Below are positions 1 to 5,234 of a stretch of DNA of 6,120 bases, in pieces (positions within the stretch are counted from its first letter, which is position 1; each line of letters starts with the position of its first letter). Position numbers and translations under genes: made by a program. The DNA comes from an uncultured Coriobacteriaceae bacterium (lineage in GTDB: Bacteria > Actinomycetota > Coriobacteriia > Coriobacteriales > QAMH01). The notes under the pieces are model-generated. The model had not been told where the DNA came from, did no database searches, and was given only the letters and a program-made list of their open reading frames with translations. The DNA lies in the NCBI GenBank assembly GCA_900556425.1, contig USOR01000053.1, positions 1 through 6,120 on the forward strand. Direction: 5' to 3'.

Positions 1-224
1 CTCTGGAACATACGAACGTGCACAATCTTAAAGAGTTGCGTCCAGCCTCCACCGGTGGATCGGAGATACGCATTCTCTTTGCTTTTGATACGAGCAGGAA
101 GGCAATCTTGCTTGTTGGAGGTGATAAGTCAAAGGGCAAAAACACTAAAGAGAAATGGAATAACTGGTATAGAAAAGCAATTCCTGAAGCCGAGAAAATA
201 TTTAGAGAGCATCAAAGTAAATAG
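1..224 (+). CDS. HigB/Gp49-like type II toxin, RelE superfamily (5' end missing)
   Basis: This is the C-terminal part of a small toxin of the phage-derived Gp49-like/HigB group (RelE/ParE superfamily). Members are ribosome-dependent mRNA interferases; that activity is family knowledge, not shown here. The reading frame is open to the left edge (codon phase starts at base 3, reading L-E-H-T-N-V-H-N-L), so the gene begins outside the window. The GTG at 18 is an internal Val codon and not the start. Diagnostic stretches are KELRPAS, SEIRILFAFD, ILLVGGDKS, a WNNWYRKAIPEAE segment and a C-terminal FREH; a full protein would be roughly 100-120 residues. An XRE antitoxin gene starts 21 bases downstream on the same strand, which is the toxin-first order usual for HigBA. 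The segment is AT-rich with AGA and ATA codons, unlike gadB and gadC, which suggests acquisition by transfer. The family call is fairly sure; the gene is partial only because of the window edge. Confidence 0.85.
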   Translation, partial: LEHTNVHNLKELRPASTGGSEIRILFAFDTSRKAILLVGGDKSKGKNTKEKWNNWYRKAIPEAEKIFREHQSK

Positions 225-245
225 TAGATAGACTAGGTAATTGAC

Positions 246-548
246 ATGAAGAATCTAGCGGATTTCAAAAGAGAGTTCGGCATTACTGAGACTCGCGCAG
301 ATGAAGCCCGCCGCAGGACACAGGAATATGTCGAGGCATACAATCTTCGTCAAGCGCGAAAGTCCTGCGATTTGACACAAGTTCAGCTGGCCGACGCGAT
401 GGGCGTCTCTCAAAACAGAATCTCTCGCATGGAGAACGGTGATATCGATTCCATGAGCATAGATACCATAAGAAGGTACGTCGAGGCGCTAGGCGGAAGC
501 ATCACGGTTGTGGCTGATCTTCCAACAGGTAAAGTAAGCCTTGTTTGA
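246..548 (+). CDS. XRE-family antitoxin (HigA-like)
   Basis: A 100-residue helix-turn-helix protein, the likely antitoxin and autorepressor of the preceding HigB-like toxin. The N-terminal ~35 residues are charged and helical (RADEARRRTQEYVEAYNLR). A Cro/CI-type HTH spans about residues 43-65: LTQVQLADAMGVSQ, then NRISRMENG. The C-terminus, ALGGSITVVADLP, is a short strand-forming end seen in many HigA-like antitoxins. The ATG at 246 has a weak AGG at 235-237, 8 bases upstream, and follows the toxin stop by 21 bases, so the two are probably co-transcribed and translationally coupled. By family precedent the protein would neutralise the toxin and bind an operator upstream of the toxin gene, which is outside the window. 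Codon use is AT-richer than in the gad genes. The HTH is certain; the antitoxin role rests on the neighbour. Confidence 0.88.
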   Translation: MKNLADFKREFGITETRADEARRRTQEYVEAYNLRQARKSCDLTQVQLADAMGVSQNRISRMENGDIDSMSIDTIRRYVEALGGSITVVADLPTGKVSLV

Positions 549-617
549 TTGGCTGAAACACAGGCAGAGATAGATTATGGACGATTTCTCTTTTGCTCAA
601 GGTGGACAGCAATAATA

Positions 618-652
618 TCTCCACTCCTGCGCTTCGCGCTTTCGGGCGAAAT
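618..652 (+). repeat. Dispersed GC-rich repeat, copy A
   Basis: This 35-base stretch begins TCTCCACTCC and ends GCGAAAT. It matches the left arm of the inverted pair at 1161-1204 at most positions, including the shared CACTCC, GCGCTTCGCGC and CGAAAT blocks. It is the same dispersed intergenic repeat and contains a small GCGCTTCGCGC hairpin. It lies between the convergent antitoxin and HipB-like genes and runs directly into the palindrome at 652-686. No coding function is seen in 549-760. Confidence 0.6.
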
Positions 653-686
653 AGTGAGACAGTTGCTCTGAGCAACTGTCTCACTA
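652..686. repeat. Perfect 17-bp palindrome (REP-like)
   Basis: The left arm TAGTGAGACAGTTGCTC (652-668) and right arm GAGCAACTGTCTCACTA (670-686) are exact reverse complements around a single central base. In RNA or single-stranded DNA this is a long hairpin. It sits between the 3' ends of two convergent genes and could act as a bidirectional terminator, but there is no clear U-tract. The left-arm core TGAGACAGTTGCTC recurs at 1642-1655. Isolated TGTCTCA ends recur at 1664-1670 and near 726-732. This suggests a REP-type family rather than a one-off terminator. Confidence 0.75.
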
Positions 687-760
687 AAACTTCTCGGATT
701 GAAACGAATATACCCCAGCGGGTTTTGTCTCATTTTCAAATCAGTAGTTTGGTATCCCCT

Positions 761-1042
761 CTATCGCCTTACCCTCTGGGGAAGCTCTTCTTCGACCCTG
801 AGACGACCATAATCAGTCTCGAAGGGGTCGAAGGCGTCGATGACGCGGTCCATTATGCCGAGCATAGTGGCCACGTTGAGCACGGTCTCGAAGGACACAG
901 AAGGGTCGCCCTTCTCCAACCGCGAGATAGTGGCCCGGCTTGCGTTTGCCTTGTCGGCAAGCTGCTGCATGGTCAGCCCACGCAGCTTGCGCCACGTTGT
1001 CACCGACTCGCCAATGTCCTTGGCAGCCAGCCTCGTCTTCAT
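761..1042 (-). CDS. HipB-like XRE regulator, apparently without HipA
   Basis: A 93-residue XRE protein. The HTH covers about residues 23-45 (LTMQQLADKANASR, then ATISRLEKG). The C-terminal part DPFETDYGRLRVEEELPQRVR resembles that of HipB-type antitoxins encoded immediately before hipA. HipB binds the HipA kinase and represses the operon. Downstream on the - strand (below 761) there is no HipA reading frame, only about 200 bases with a palindrome and a dispersed repeat, so the partner appears lost. The ATG at 1042 has no good Shine-Dalgarno sequence; the nearest purine run, AAGGA, is about 27 bases upstream, so translation may be weak. A nested dyad 29 bases upstream (1071-1123) is the likely autoregulatory operator. 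The protein could also be a stand-alone regulator. The HTH call is secure; the HipB assignment is moderate. Confidence 0.82.
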   Translation of the reverse strand: MKTRLAAKDIGESVTTWRKLRGLTMQQLADKANASRATISRLEKGDPSVSFETVLNVATMLGIMDRVIDAFDPFETDYGRLRVEEELPQRVRR

Positions 1043-1070
1043 GGGAGTCGGACGTTTCGTGAGTGTCCTT

Positions 1071-1123
1071 AATGTCGCATAATTAAGATATTACAATAAT
1101 TAATGTAATAAATATGCGACATT
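1071..1123. promoter_or_regulatory. Nested dyad, probable operator/promoter of the HipB-like gene
   Basis: Two inverted repeats lie one inside the other in an AT-rich island. The outer arms AATGTCGCATA (1071-1081) and TATGCGACATT (1113-1123) are exact reverse complements. The inner arms TATTACA (1089-1095) and TGTAATA (1104-1110) are also exact, with an 8-base spacer. The element lies just upstream of the HipB-like start and in the intergenic space of a divergent pair. The layout suits binding of XRE dimers with autorepression. A TAATAT on the - strand could serve as a -10, but no convincing -35 is visible. Confidence 0.6.
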
Positions 1124-1160
1124 GTAGCACGCTTATTGCGTCAAAACAAAGTGGCCGGGG

Positions 1161-1269
1161 GGATTTCTCCACTCCGGCGCTTCGCGCCTCCGGTCGAAAT
1201 GACAAGACTGCGGGCAGCCCCTCTGTCATTTCGAGCGAAGCCGCCGAAGGCGGCGCAGTCGAGAAATCC
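1161..1269. repeat. Inverted pair of the dispersed GC-rich repeat (copies B and C)
   Basis: Copy B (1161-1204) starts GGATTTCTCCACTCC and ends GGTCGAAATGACA. Copy C (1224-1269), read on the - strand, starts GGATTTCTCGACTGC and ends GCTCGAAATGACA. The two arms match at both ends (GGATTTCTC and TCGAAATGACA). They differ in the middle, where each carries its own small hairpin (GGCGC/GCGCC in B; GCCGCC GAA GGCGGC in C). A 19-base spacer separates them. Together they could form a stem of roughly 45 bp. The frame through them is open and continuous with the downstream gene remnant, giving a spurious N-terminus (FSTPALRASGRND, SSEAAEGGAVEK). It is a non-coding repeat, perhaps a MITE-like element, directly at the breakpoint of the truncated gene. 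Confidence 0.75.
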
Positions 1270-1644
1270 CACTCGAATCCTCGTCCCCGCATCGGCATCG
1301 TCGGCAACCCGCTCATCGTGTTCGAGCCCTTCATGAACGACCGCATCGTTGAGGTGCTCGATTCGCTCGGATGCGAGCTCGTCATGCCCGACCCCGCGCT
1401 TCTCGAGGGCGACGACGTGCGCTACCTCGACCAACTCGCCGCATTCGCCGAGCAGGGCATCCACGACGTCATCTACCTGCTGAGCTTCGGCTGCCTCAAG
1501 GGGCACGTGAGCGCCCGCGGGGCCCTGCGCGAGCTGCACGAGCGCTTTGCCGACATGCGCATCACGGTCATCGACTACGATCCCGAGTCCTCGGCGCTCA
1601 ACCGCGAGAACCGCATCCGCCTCGCCGTCGACGCCGCCCGCTGA
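1270..1644 (+). pseudogene. C-terminal remnant of a COG3580-type (2-hydroxyacyl-CoA dehydratase activase-related) protein
   Basis: From about 1291 the frame encodes IGIVGNPLIVFEPFMND, then a central IYLLSFGC and a terminal VIDYDPESSALNRENRIRLAVDAA. This order matches the C-terminal domain of COG3580/DUF2229-type proteins (typically IGLIGHPY, DPFIN, then SFGC, then a DEHTGEAG-like segment and TRLEAF). These proteins are related to the 2-hydroxyglutaryl-CoA dehydratase component/activase families of anaerobes. Full-length members are about 300 residues or more; here only ~117 homologous residues remain and the N-terminal half is absent. The upstream sequence is the inverted repeat, which ends at 1269, so truncation coincides with the repeat boundary. 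The usual acidic DEHTG motif is replaced by DYDPES, suggesting divergence or decay. The stop TGA overlaps the next palindrome. The frame is open from the ATG at 1114, but the first ~50 residues are translated repeat. I judge it non-functional; a short expressed protein cannot be excluded. Confidence 0.65.
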
Positions 1645-1670
1645 GACAGTTGCTCAGAGACGTTGTCTCA
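1642..1670. repeat. Degenerate second copy of the TGAGACA palindrome
   Basis: It starts TGAGACAGTTGCTC, identical to the left half of the 652-686 palindrome, and ends TTGTCTCA. The outer 7 bp of the stem pair (TGAGACA/TGTCTCA) but the inside does not. The TGA stop codon of the gene remnant is its first three bases, so the element sits exactly at the gene's 3' end. Confidence 0.6.
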
Positions 1671-1693
1671 TTTGCTATAGCTACCGGCAGTAA

Positions 1694-1724
1694 GTGGGAC
1701 AAATGACCTGTCCATTTGTCCCAC
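1694..1724. repeat. 12-bp inverted repeat GTGGGACAAATG
   Basis: The arms GTGGGACAAATG (1694-1705) and CATTTGTCCCAC (1713-1724) are exact reverse complements with a 7-base loop (ACCTGTC). Its GACA/TGTC-bearing ends resemble the TGAGACA palindromes, which suggests a related REP-like family. It lies in the convergent gap between the gene remnant and gadB. Confidence 0.65.
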
Positions 1725-1732
1725 ATAAACCA

Positions 1733-1766
1733 GTACCGGCCCTCCATCGAAATGGAGAGCCGGTAC
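1733..1766. terminator. 15-bp hairpin between convergent genes, possible bidirectional terminator
   Basis: The left arm GTACCGGCCCTCCAT (1733-1747) pairs with ATGGAGAGCCGGTAC (1752-1766) with one C/A mismatch and a 4-base loop (CGAA). It is the most stable hairpin between the + remnant and the 3' end of gadB on the - strand. No clear U-run follows on either strand, so factor-independent termination is uncertain. Confidence 0.45.
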
Positions 1767-1775
1767 CGTGCCGTT

Positions 1776-1801
1776 GCCCTGCTTTGCGGCTTAAGCGGGG
1801 C
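1776..1801 (-). terminator. Weak hairpin downstream of gadB
   Basis: GCCCTGCT (1776-1783) pairs with AGCGGGGC (1794-1801), an 8-bp stem with one G-U pair and a 10-base loop. It lies about 56 bases after the gadB stop codon. No T-run follows, so it is only a candidate for stabilising or ending the gadC-gadB transcript. Confidence 0.3.
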
Positions 1802-1856
1802 GTGAGTAGGGGGAGGAAAGTAAAACTATATCGTTTCCCTTCCGAGGGCCGTTCGT

Positions 1857-3302
1857 TTACCTGCCGCTGTGGTCGAACGACTTCTTGGGGGCGATATTGG
1901 TGTCGGCCGATCCGATCACCTTCGCGTTGTCGAGGTTCTTAATCTCTGCCTTCATGTCCTTGATGAACTTGTCGGCCATGGTCATCGAGAGGTCGGCGCG
2001 GGCCACGATGCGCTGGCACGTGACGTCCTGCATGTTCTCGGGCAGCGGGTAAGCCGGAATCTGCCAGCCATGCATGCGCAGACGGTCGTCCAGGTCGTAC
2101 AGCGTCCACTTCTTGCCGGCCTTGGGGTCAAGGCTCCAGCACAGGATGGGGACCTCAGAGGCCTCCTCGTACATGACGAAGATGCCGATCTTCTTGATCT
2201 CGTCGACCAGGTGACGTGCTACGTCCAGGGTGCGCTTCTGGATCTCCTTGTAGCCCTCGAAGCCGTTGCGCATGAAGACGTAGTACTGGCCGATGATCTG
2301 CGATGCCGAGCGGCTGAAGTTGATGGCCATGGTGGCCTCCTCGCCGCCGAGGTAGCTGACCCAGAAGATCAGGTCCTCGGGCAGGGCCTCCTTCGAACGC
2401 CACATGACCCAGCCGATGCCCGGGTAGACCAGGCCGTACTTATGGCCGGAGGTCGAGATGGACCAGACGTTGGGAAGGCGGAAGTCCCACTCGAGCTCGG
2501 GCTCGATGAACGGGGCGACCATGGCGCCGGACGCGCCGTCGACGTGGATGCGGACAGGCACCTTAGCCGTCTTGTTGTACTCGGTCAGGGCAGCGTCGAT
2601 GCCCTTGACGTCATCGTAGCAGCCGGTGTAGGTGATGCCGAGCAGGGCGACGACGCAGATGGTGTGGTCGTCGACGAAGGGCATGCACGACTCCGGGGTC
2701 ATGTACAGGTGCTCGGCGTCCATGGGGACCAGACGCATCTCGATGTCCCAGTAGCGGCAGAACTTCTCCCAGCAGATCTGGTAGCCGGAGGTGATGACCA
2801 GGTTGGGGCGATGATCGCTGTAGATGTCGATGCCAGCCTTCTTGGCCAGGGCCTTCCAGCGGAACAGGGCGGCCAGGCCACCCAGCATGCAGGCCTCCGA
2901 CGAGCCGACGGTCGAGGTGCCCATGGGCTGCTCGTCCTGATCGGCGTGCCACAGGTTCTGGATGATCTTCACGCAGCGGTTCTCGAGGTCGGCCGTCATC
3001 GGGTATTCATCCTTGTCAATGGCGTTCTTCTCGAGCGTGTCCTTCATCAGCTCCGCAGCCTCGGGCTCCATGTAGGTCTGGACGAAGGTGCAGAGGTTCT
3101 GGTGGGCGTTGCCCTCGGTGCCGATGTACTCGCGAATCATCTCGCTCGCGATACGCGGCTCGATGGGCATCTTGTTGAGCTTGGTCTCGGGCATCTCGAC
3201 GTCCGAGGCATAGCTGCCGAAGATCGGGGACGTGTATGAGGTCTGGGCGTCCATCTCTGCCAGTTCCTCGGTCGAAACGAGGTCGATGTCTTTAACAGTC
3301 AT
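1857..3302 (-). CDS. gadB: Glutamate decarboxylase
   Basis: A PLP-dependent group II decarboxylase that converts L-glutamate to GABA and CO2 in the cytoplasm, consuming a proton. It is 481 residues, against 466 for E. coli GadB, and aligns along its length. Visible landmarks are NAHQNLCTF (residues 65-73), the PLP-phosphate segment TSTVGSSEACMLGG (129-142), YQICWEKFCRYWD (174-186), GITYTG (222-227), HVDGASG (253-259, with Asp255 expected at the PLP ring nitrogen) and SISTSGHKYG (281-290, with Lys288 the Schiff-base lysine). The C-terminus KSFDHSGR keeps a histidine (His478) matching E. coli His465, which closes the active site at neutral pH; three extra residues follow it here. The start at 3302 is fixed by an AGGAGG 8 bases upstream. 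It is the distal gene of a gadC-gadB operon, giving the antiporter-first order known from Lactococcus. No frameshift or missing catalytic residue is seen. Confidence 0.97.
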   Translation of the reverse strand: MTVKDIDLVSTEELAEMDAQTSYTSPIFGSYASDVEMPETKLNKMPIEPRIASEMIREYIGTEGNAHQNLCTFVQTYMEPEAAELMKDTLEKNAIDKDEYPMTADLENRCVKIIQNLWHADQDEQPMGTSTVGSSEACMLGGLAALFRWKALAKKAGIDIYSDHRPNLVITSGYQICWEKFCRYWDIEMRLVPMDAEHLYMTPESCMPFVDDHTICVVALLGITYTGCYDDVKGIDAALTEYNKTAKVPVRIHVDGASGAMVAPFIEPELEWDFRLPNVWSISTSGHKYGLVYPGIGWVMWRSKEALPEDLIFWVSYLGGEEATMAINFSRSASQIIGQYYVFMRNGFEGYKEIQKRTLDVARHLVDEIKKIGIFVMYEEASEVPILCWSLDPKAGKKWTLYDLDDRLRMHGWQIPAYPLPENMQDVTCQRIVARADLSMTMADKFIKDMKAEIKNLDNAKVIGSADTNIAPKKSFDHSGR

Positions 3303-3310
3303 GATAATCT

Positions 3311-3316
3311 CCTCCT
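3311..3316 (-). promoter_or_regulatory. Strong gadB ribosome binding site
   Basis: AGGAGG reads on the - strand, followed by 8 bases and the gadB ATG. It is a near-ideal Shine-Dalgarno sequence, stronger than that of gadC, so GadB may be made in excess of the membrane antiporter from the same transcript. Confidence 0.8.
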
Positions 3317-3323
3317 AATCACT

Positions 3324-3341
3324 ATCCGAATCGCTTCGGAT
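3324..3341 (-). other. Intercistronic hairpin between gadC and gadB
   Basis: ATCCGAA (3324-3330) and TTCGGAT (3335-3341) form a perfect 7-bp stem with a 4-base loop. It lies only ~8 bases before the gadB Shine-Dalgarno sequence on the transcript. A second imperfect fold spans about 3351-3396 (GTCGACGAAC with GTTCGTTCAAC, enclosing ACGTG/CACGT). No U-run follows, so processing, stabilisation or partial attenuation are all possible. The role is inferred. Confidence 0.4.
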
Positions 3342-3402
3342 TTGGTACCTACGTTGAACGAACTTACGTGCCTTCACGTGCTTGGTATGGTTCGTCGACA
3401 CA

Positions 3403-5013
3403 TCACTCCTTCTGGGGCGTGTCCGCGGGGGCCGCGTCTTGCGTGCCGGCAGCGGGCGAGGGGACGGAGTGCTTGCCGACGGGAGTCGGCGCGTCTGCGG
3501 CCGTTGCCGTGGCCGCTGCGGTCTTCTTGCTCGCAATCGTGGGCGGCTTGTGGTCGACGCCACCGTTCCAGTGCTTGCGCAGGCCGTAGATGACGAACGG
3601 GATCGCCACCGAGATGACCCAGCAGATCAGCAGGGTGATGACGTACACGGTGCCGGACGACGCATTGAGCTGGCTCGGCGGGAAGAACGACACGACCAAC
3701 GCGAAGACCGTGAGTATGAGACCAAGGCCGGCGACGATGCACTTGCCCGCGGTGCCGCCGAAGATCTGGAACACGCGAGTGTGGTCCTTGCCCTTGAACA
3801 CCAGCTTGAAGTAGGCGAGGAAGAACAGGACGTAGCCCACGAGGTAGATGACGACGGTCAGGCCGACTGCCGTGAGGTACGAGATCGACGAGCCCGAGCC
3901 ACCCGCCAGTGCCATGGACCCGCAGAGCACCGCGTCCCAGATGGTGACGATGACGCCCTGGACCACGACGGTCTTGACGGAGACGCCGTGCTTGTTGGTC
4001 TTGGCGAAGCTACGCGGGATGATGCCCTCGTCTGCTGTATCGAGCAGTGCACGAGAAGGACCAACGATCCACGAAGAGATCTCTGCGAGCACGCCTGCTG
4101 CCAGCAAGAACGCGATCACGTACACGAGCCATCCGCAGTGGAAGTGCGCGTCGAATATGTTGGCGAACGCCACGACGACGCCGGTGGAGAGGTTGGCGTC
4201 GAGCTGCGCCTCGGTCATGGTCATGGCAACCGCGAGACCACCTAGGGTGTCGAGCACGATGGTGAGGATGCAGAGCACGATCATGACCATCGGGTAGATC
4301 TTGCCGGGGTTCTTCAGCTCGTTCACGTGCGAGGCGGAAGCCTCGACGCCCGCGAAGGCGAGGATGAACGATGCGAAGATGACCAGCGTGCTGACTTTCG
4401 TGAAGTCGGGGACGATACCGCCCGCGTCAAAGTGCAGCTGCGAGACGCCGCCCGTGGCCAGGTACGCGACCAAGCCGATCAGAAGGACGACGGCGGGAAT
4501 CAGCACGCCGCCGAAGAAGCCGATCTTGGCTATGCGGGCGGTGAGCTTGGTGCCGCCGAGCTGCGTGAGCGTGAGCACCCATACGATAACCGCCACGCCG
4601 ATGAACATGACGAGCGGATTATTGTAGAGTGCGTCCCATCCCACGATGTACGAAATCGCGGCCAGGACGAAGAACGCCATGGTCACGAAGCCGACCGTGA
4701 TCTGGAACCATTGGTAGAACAGGGCCGCGAAACCCCAGCGCTTGCCGAGGGTGTTGCCGACCCAGGCATAGATGCCACCGTCTTCCCATCCTTTAACAGT
4801 CGCCATCTCGGCGGCGACCAGTGCGACCGGGAGGAACCAGAAGATACCACCCAGTATGAGGAAGAAGATCAGATGCAGACCAGATGATGCGAAGTTGGGG
4901 TACGCATACACGGTCATGACCATCGATGCCGTCATGGCGAAGAAGCCACCGAATCCGAGCATCTTTGCCGCTTGTTTGCCGGATGCCGCCGGTGCCGTCT
5001 TTTCTTCACTCAT
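3403..5013 (-). CDS. gadC: Glutamate/GABA antiporter
   Basis: An APC-superfamily inner-membrane antiporter that exchanges external glutamate for internal GABA, supplying GadB. It has 536 residues with about 12 hydrophobic segments. Conserved stretches include GFFAMTASMVMTVYAYP (residues 23-39), AAEMATV (68-73), GGIYAWVGNTLG (79-90), QLGGTKLTARIAKIGFF (151-167), GVEASASHVNELKNPG (222-237) and LAEISSWIVGPSR (309-321). By alignment to E. coli GadC, Tyr36, Glu224, Glu311, Trp315, Tyr390 and Tyr394 match its Tyr30, Glu218, Glu304, Trp308, Tyr378 and Tyr382. The tail from about residue 482 is Ala/Pro/Thr-rich and lacks the HFFLHPRARSPHY-like C-plug that gates E. coli GadC. I chose the ATG at 5013 because an AAAGGGG lies 8 bases upstream and homology begins soon after; an in-frame ATG 18 codons earlier adds residues unlike GadC. 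It is first in the operon with gadB. Confidence 0.96.
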   Translation of the reverse strand: MSEEKTAPAASGKQAAKMLGFGGFFAMTASMVMTVYAYPNFASSGLHLIFFLILGGIFWFLPVALVAAEMATVKGWEDGGIYAWVGNTLGKRWGFAALFYQWFQITVGFVTMAFFVLAAISYIVGWDALYNNPLVMFIGVAVIVWVLTLTQLGGTKLTARIAKIGFFGGVLIPAVVLLIGLVAYLATGGVSQLHFDAGGIVPDFTKVSTLVIFASFILAFAGVEASASHVNELKNPGKIYPMVMIVLCILTIVLDTLGGLAVAMTMTEAQLDANLSTGVVVAFANIFDAHFHCGWLVYVIAFLLAAGVLAEISSWIVGPSRALLDTADEGIIPRSFAKTNKHGVSVKTVVVQGVIVTIWDAVLCGSMALAGGSGSSISYLTAVGLTVVIYLVGYVLFFLAYFKLVFKGKDHTRVFQIFGGTAGKCIVAGLGLILTVFALVVSFFPPSQLNASSGTVYVITLLICWVISVAIPFVIYGLRKHWNGGVDHKPPTIASKKTAAATATAADAPTPVGKHSVPSPAAGTQDAAPADTPQKE

Positions 5014-5016
5014 TTT

Positions 5017-5031
5017 CCTCACCCCTTTCCT
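5017..5031 (-). promoter_or_regulatory. gadC ribosome binding site, decides the start
   Basis: The - strand reads AGGAAAGGGGTGAGG just before AAA and the ATG at 5013. The AAAGGGG portion is 8 bases from the ATG, an ideal spacing, while the GAGG next to it would be too close. This supports the start at 5013 over the in-frame ATG at 5067. Confidence 0.65.
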
Positions 5032-5047
5032 GATAGAACTCTCATCC

Positions 5048-5065
5048 GTTTTCGGGTTCGAAAAC
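5048..5065 (-). promoter_or_regulatory. GTTTTCG/CGAAAAC hairpin in the gadC leader
   Basis: A perfect 7-bp inverted repeat (5048-5054 with 5059-5065) with a 4-base loop, 34 bases before the gadC start. It may be an RNA hairpin in the 5' leader or an operator. Its TTTTCG half-site also occurs in the dyad at 5274-5299 and in CGTTTTCGTG at 5421-5430, which hints at a shared binding motif. Confidence 0.35.
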
Positions 5066-5234
5066 AACCATCGAATGAAGCCCTGTCAGCGCGAGATGGA
5101 GGAGTCGAGCAGTCTTCCATTTCCTGACATTTTGTCATTCATGGTTAGAATCTTGCCGCACACCGATTGCATCACTAAAAATTTTAAAAATAAGTTGACA
5201 GATAGAAATAATTACTGTCTTGGAAAATTAATTT

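Noticed and set aside
502..684. 60-residue - strand frame starting in the palindrome
   Set aside because: It starts inside the palindrome, runs through repeat copy A and ends in the antisense of the antitoxin gene; no family is recognised and no HipA similarity is seen.
593..1082. + strand frames of 159 and 80 residues over the HipB-like gene
   Set aside because: They read through a repeat, a palindrome and the antisense of the HTH gene; no ribosome site or homology.
618..1269. Repeat copies considered as a CRISPR array
   Set aside because: Only three divergent copies in mixed orientation, unequal spacing and no cas gene; they behave as dispersed palindromic repeats.
1083..1539. - strand frames of 100 and 132 residues over the repeats and the gene remnant
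   Set aside because: Their residues come from the repeat (SFRPEARSAGVEKS, RNDRGAARSLV) and from the antisense of the COG3580-like fragment.
1869..3239. 456-residue open frame on the + strand opposite gadB
   Set aside because: It is the antisense shadow of gadB; the translation is rich in Leu/Val/Asp/Gly/His without any known domain, and the - strand frame has full glutamate decarboxylase motifs.
3382..4887. Long + strand frames opposite gadC (3382-4245 and 4327-4887)
   Set aside because: Antisense shadows of a GC-rich gene; sequences are charged and repetitive (EEDQ, DDDAL) with no recognisable family, while the - strand encodes a complete antiporter.
5014..5067. Upstream ATG start for gadC adding 18 residues (MFSNPKTDESS...)
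   Set aside because: The ATG at 5013 has a proper ribosome site and the extra residues do not resemble a GadC N-terminus; a leader hairpin also lies within that segment.
5195..5223. TTGACA at 5195-5200 on the + strand as a promoter
   Set aside because: No TATAAT-like hexamer at 16-18 bases (TCTTGG found), and there is no + strand gene downstream.
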